This document shows, piece by piece, positions 25,092-26,821 of a stretch of DNA of 26,821 bases. The position numbers and the translations under genes are program-made. How positions within the stretch are numbered: position 1 is the stretch's first letter; each line of letters opens with the position of its first letter. Source of the DNA: JANNGZ01 sp031404155 (lineage in GTDB: Bacteria; Pseudomonadota; Gammaproteobacteria; Burkholderiales; Burkholderiaceae_C); assembly GCA_031404155.1 (NCBI GenBank), contig JANNGZ010000155.1:1-26821 (forward strand), given 5' to 3'. The notes under the pieces were generated by a model. The model had not been told where the DNA came from, searched no databases, and saw only the letters and a list, made by a program, of their open reading frames with translations.

Positions 25092-26821
25092 CGCGGGTGG
25101 CCTTCGATCTCGAACGCGAGCGCAAACCCAACCATCAGCTCCCGCAGTGCAGGCGCCAGAGCATCAGCGCTTTGCCCCGCGGCCGGCACAAAACGCAGGC
25201 CCAGCACCGCACCTTGTTCAACGCCTTCAACACGCACCTGCTCGGCAAGGCCGGCGCGGCGCAGGCGTTCGCCGATCGCGGTCTCGATCGCGCGCAAGCG
25301 CAGCGCAGGTTTGTAGACCTTGCCGATCGCGGTGAGCGGCAGCGTGGGCAACACCGTGATGCGCTTGGGCACCGCGGCGCGCTCCGCGATCTGCCGCTGC
25401 ACGAAGCTGAGCAGCTCGGCTTCGCTCACTGTGGCGTCGACGCCGACTCCGGCCTTCGGCATCACGCCCTTGAGCATCACGCTCTTGAGCATGCCGGCCT
25501 TGAGCATCACGTCCTTGAGTGTGACAAACGCCACCGGCAGCTCACCCGCATGTTCGTCGGGCTCGCCCACCGCCGCGGCCATCTGCACCTGCGGGTGGCG
25601 CAGCAGCGCTTCTTCGACCATCGCGGGGTCGATGTTGTGGCTGCCGCGGATGATCACGTCCTTGGCGCGGCCGGTGACGAACACACGGCCCTCGGCGTCG
25701 ATGTGGCCGATGTCGCCGGTGACCAGCCAGCCGCCCTCGAAGGTGCCGGCGTTGCGCCGGGCATCGGTGTAGCCCGGCCCCACGTTCGGCCCACGCAGCC
25801 GCAGCACGCCGCTTTCGCCTTCGGTGCACATGCTGCCGTCGGCGCGTGTGGCTTGCACTTCAGTGAACGGCAGCGGCAAGCCGCACGAGCCGGCAACACG
25901 TGGCGCGTGAAACGGCTCGATGCTGATCACGCCCGCAGATTCGGTCATGCCCAGGATGTTGCGCACCGCGATGCCGGTCTGCTGCTCGAACTTCAGCGCC
26001 AGCTCACCCGGCAAGGGTGAGCCGCCGGTGAGCAGCGCGCGCACGCGGCTGGTGTCGGCCCCGCCACGCGGCAGGTTGAGCAGCGTGGCGATCACGGTGG
26101 GCACCGCGGCGAGCAGCGTGACCCGGTGGCGCTCGACGATGCGCCAGTAGTCGGCTACGAAGCCGGCGTCGCGAAAACCCAGCGGCGGCGGCAACACCAC
26201 CTCGCCGCCGGCCAGCAGCGTGGACAGGCCGAACACCAGCGAGCCGGCGACATGGAAGAGCGGGAAGCCGTTGAGGATCACGTCGTGCTCGCTGCTGCCG
26301 TACAGGCAGGCCGCACCCCAACTGGTGTGCAGTTGGTTGCGATGCGTGTGCTGCGCGAGTTTCGGCGCACCGGTGGTGCCGCCGGTGTGGAACAGCGCGG
26401 CGAGTTTGTCGGCGGGTGCATCGGCGCCTGCATCGGCGTCTGCATCGGCGGGTGCGTCGGCGTCTGCATCGGCGGGTGCGTCAGCGTCTGCATCGTCGCC
26501 TTCATCGGCGCTTTCATCGGCGCTTTCATCTGCGCTCTCATCGGCCTTGCGCACCGGCTCCAGGCTCAGCTTGTCTCCCGGCATTCGCGCAAGCTGCGTG
26601 TCGAAGTCCGGCAGGCTGTCATCGCCCACCTCGACAACACCGTGCGAGCGCACCGAAAGCAGATGCCGCAGCCGCGGACACAAGGCGCGGATCTCCCGCA
26701 CGCGCGACGCGATCTCGAACTGCGGATGCGGCCCCAGCGCCACCAGGATGTTGGCCTGCGCCGCGTTGACCAGCTCGGCGATGTGCGCGCTGCCGAGCAT
26801 GAAGTTGATCGGGCAGGCCAC
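25088..26821 (-). CDS. Acyl-CoA synthetase / AMP-dependent ligase (partial, N-terminus cut by window edge)
   Basis: An ANL-superfamily enzyme that activates a carboxylic acid with ATP and forms the CoA thioester. 577 residues are visible. The first codon at the edge is a GTG, but homology begins mid-domain (CPINFMLGSAHIAELVNAA), so roughly 100 N-terminal residues lie outside. Motifs: P-loop FHTGGTTGAPKLAQHTH, NGFPLFHVAGS, LTGGSPLPGELALKFEQQTG, the adenine-binding GMTESAGVISIEP and the hinge TGDIGHIDAEGRVFVTGRAKDVIIRGSHNIDP. The catalytic lysine of the C-domain is in LTAIGKVYKPALR. Two unusual insertions interrupt it: an acidic repeat at about residues 91-135, just before the P-loop, and a pentad repeat (KDVML, KAGML, KSVML) at about 432-456 in the C-domain. 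Both keep the frame, so the enzyme may still work. It is coupled to the isomerase gene through ATGA. Confidence 0.93.
   Translation of the reverse strand: MACPINFMLGSAHIAELVNAAQANILVALGPHPQFEIASRVREIRALCPRLRHLLSVRSHGVVEVGDDSLPDFDTQLARMPGDKLSLEPVRKADESADESADESADEGDDADADAPADADADAPADADADAGADAPADKLAALFHTGGTTGAPKLAQHTHRNQLHTSWGAACLYGSSEHDVILNGFPLFHVAGSLVFGLSTLLAGGEVVLPPPLGFRDAGFVADYWRIVERHRVTLLAAVPTVIATLLNLPRGGADTSRVRALLTGGSPLPGELALKFEQQTGIAVRNILGMTESAGVISIEPFHAPRVAGSCGLPLPFTEVQATRADGSMCTEGESGVLRLRGPNVGPGYTDARRNAGTFEGGWLVTGDIGHIDAEGRVFVTGRAKDVIIRGSHNIDPAMVEEALLRHPQVQMAAAVGEPDEHAGELPVAFVTLKDVMLKAGMLKSVMLKGVMPKAGVGVDATVSEAELLSFVQRQIAERAAVPKRITVLPTLPLTAIGKVYKPALRLRAIETAIGERLRRAGLAEQVRVEGVEQGAVLGLRFVPAAGQSADALAPALRELMVGFALAFEIEGHPR
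25454..25528. repeat. 15-bp tandem repeat inside the ligase gene (C-domain)
   Basis: Five units of 15 bases beginning CTTGAG (or CTTCGG in the first unit): 25454, 25469, 25484, 25499 and 25514. The two best copies, 25469 and 25499, differ at two positions. The encoded pentads are KDVML, KAGML, KSVML, KGVMP and KAGVG. They sit where relatives usually have a short VTLKPGA loop before VSEAELL. Confidence 0.85.
26418..26549. repeat. 12-bp tandem repeat inside the ligase gene (before the P-loop)
   Basis: Eleven consecutive 12-base units, mostly GCATCGGCG plus a variable CCT, TCT or GGT; units at 26502 and 26514 read TCATCGGCGCTT. The protein gains about 44 residues of ADES and ADADAP type, strongly acidic. 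The core GCATCGGCG is the same as in the repeat of the neighbouring isomerase gene 1.7 kb away. Confidence 0.9.

Overview
The window looks like a chromosomal segment of a high-GC betaproteobacterium. The gene order thrS-infC-rpmI-rplT-pheS-pheT-ihfA-merR, the Bug-type solute receptor and the protein sequences all point to Burkholderiales, probably near Rubrivivax, Leptothrix or Methylibium; the genus is an inference. Nearly all genes lie on the minus strand, so transcription runs mostly from high to low coordinates.

Region 1 (about 1-7860) is the conserved translation operon: threonyl-tRNA synthetase, IF3, ribosomal proteins L35 and L20, both phenylalanyl-tRNA synthetase subunits, IHF alpha and a MerR-family regulator cut by the left edge. 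Its control signals are visible: a terminator-like hairpin and a second structured hairpin in the thrS leader, a rare ATC start codon for infC, and a strong terminator/attenuator between rplT and pheS.

Region 2 (7861-12893) holds a glycine-zipper lipoprotein and then a compact set of four envelope genes: a DUF4331 exported protein, an 88-residue lipoprotein, a TPR protein and a HupE/UreJ-type membrane protein with an EF-hand-like loop. Their spacing suggests one transcription unit of unknown function.

Region 3 (13134-20074) begins with what appears to be a gutted patatin-like phospholipase (start and end kept, middle lost) and a hypothetical gene. A small-molecule or amide-use cluster follows: two different amidase-signature hydrolases and a Bug receptor, divergent from an M81 (MlrC-like) metallopeptidase. 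Just after it lies a second gutted gene with promoter and ribosome binding site still present.

Region 4 (20127-24218) is the most interesting. It encodes a 72-residue precursor with a 15-residue double-glycine leader very close to that of microcin V (colicin V), then an HlyD-type adaptor, then an ABC exporter with an apparently intact C39 leader peptidase. The predicted mature peptide is unlike microcin V: twelve consecutive prolines followed by a Gly/Asn-rich, Cys-free, hydrophilic tail. The precursor sits between a terminator in its leader and a 15-bp hairpin before the adaptor gene. No modification enzyme, TolC-like protein or obvious immunity gene is visible.

Region 5 (24312-26821) holds a 2-hydroxychromene-2-carboxylate isomerase/DsbA-like gene translationally coupled to an acyl-CoA ligase cut by the right edge. 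Both carry in-frame tandem repeats built on the same 12-bp unit, and the ligase also has a 15-bp repeat, so short-repeat expansion seems to be active here.
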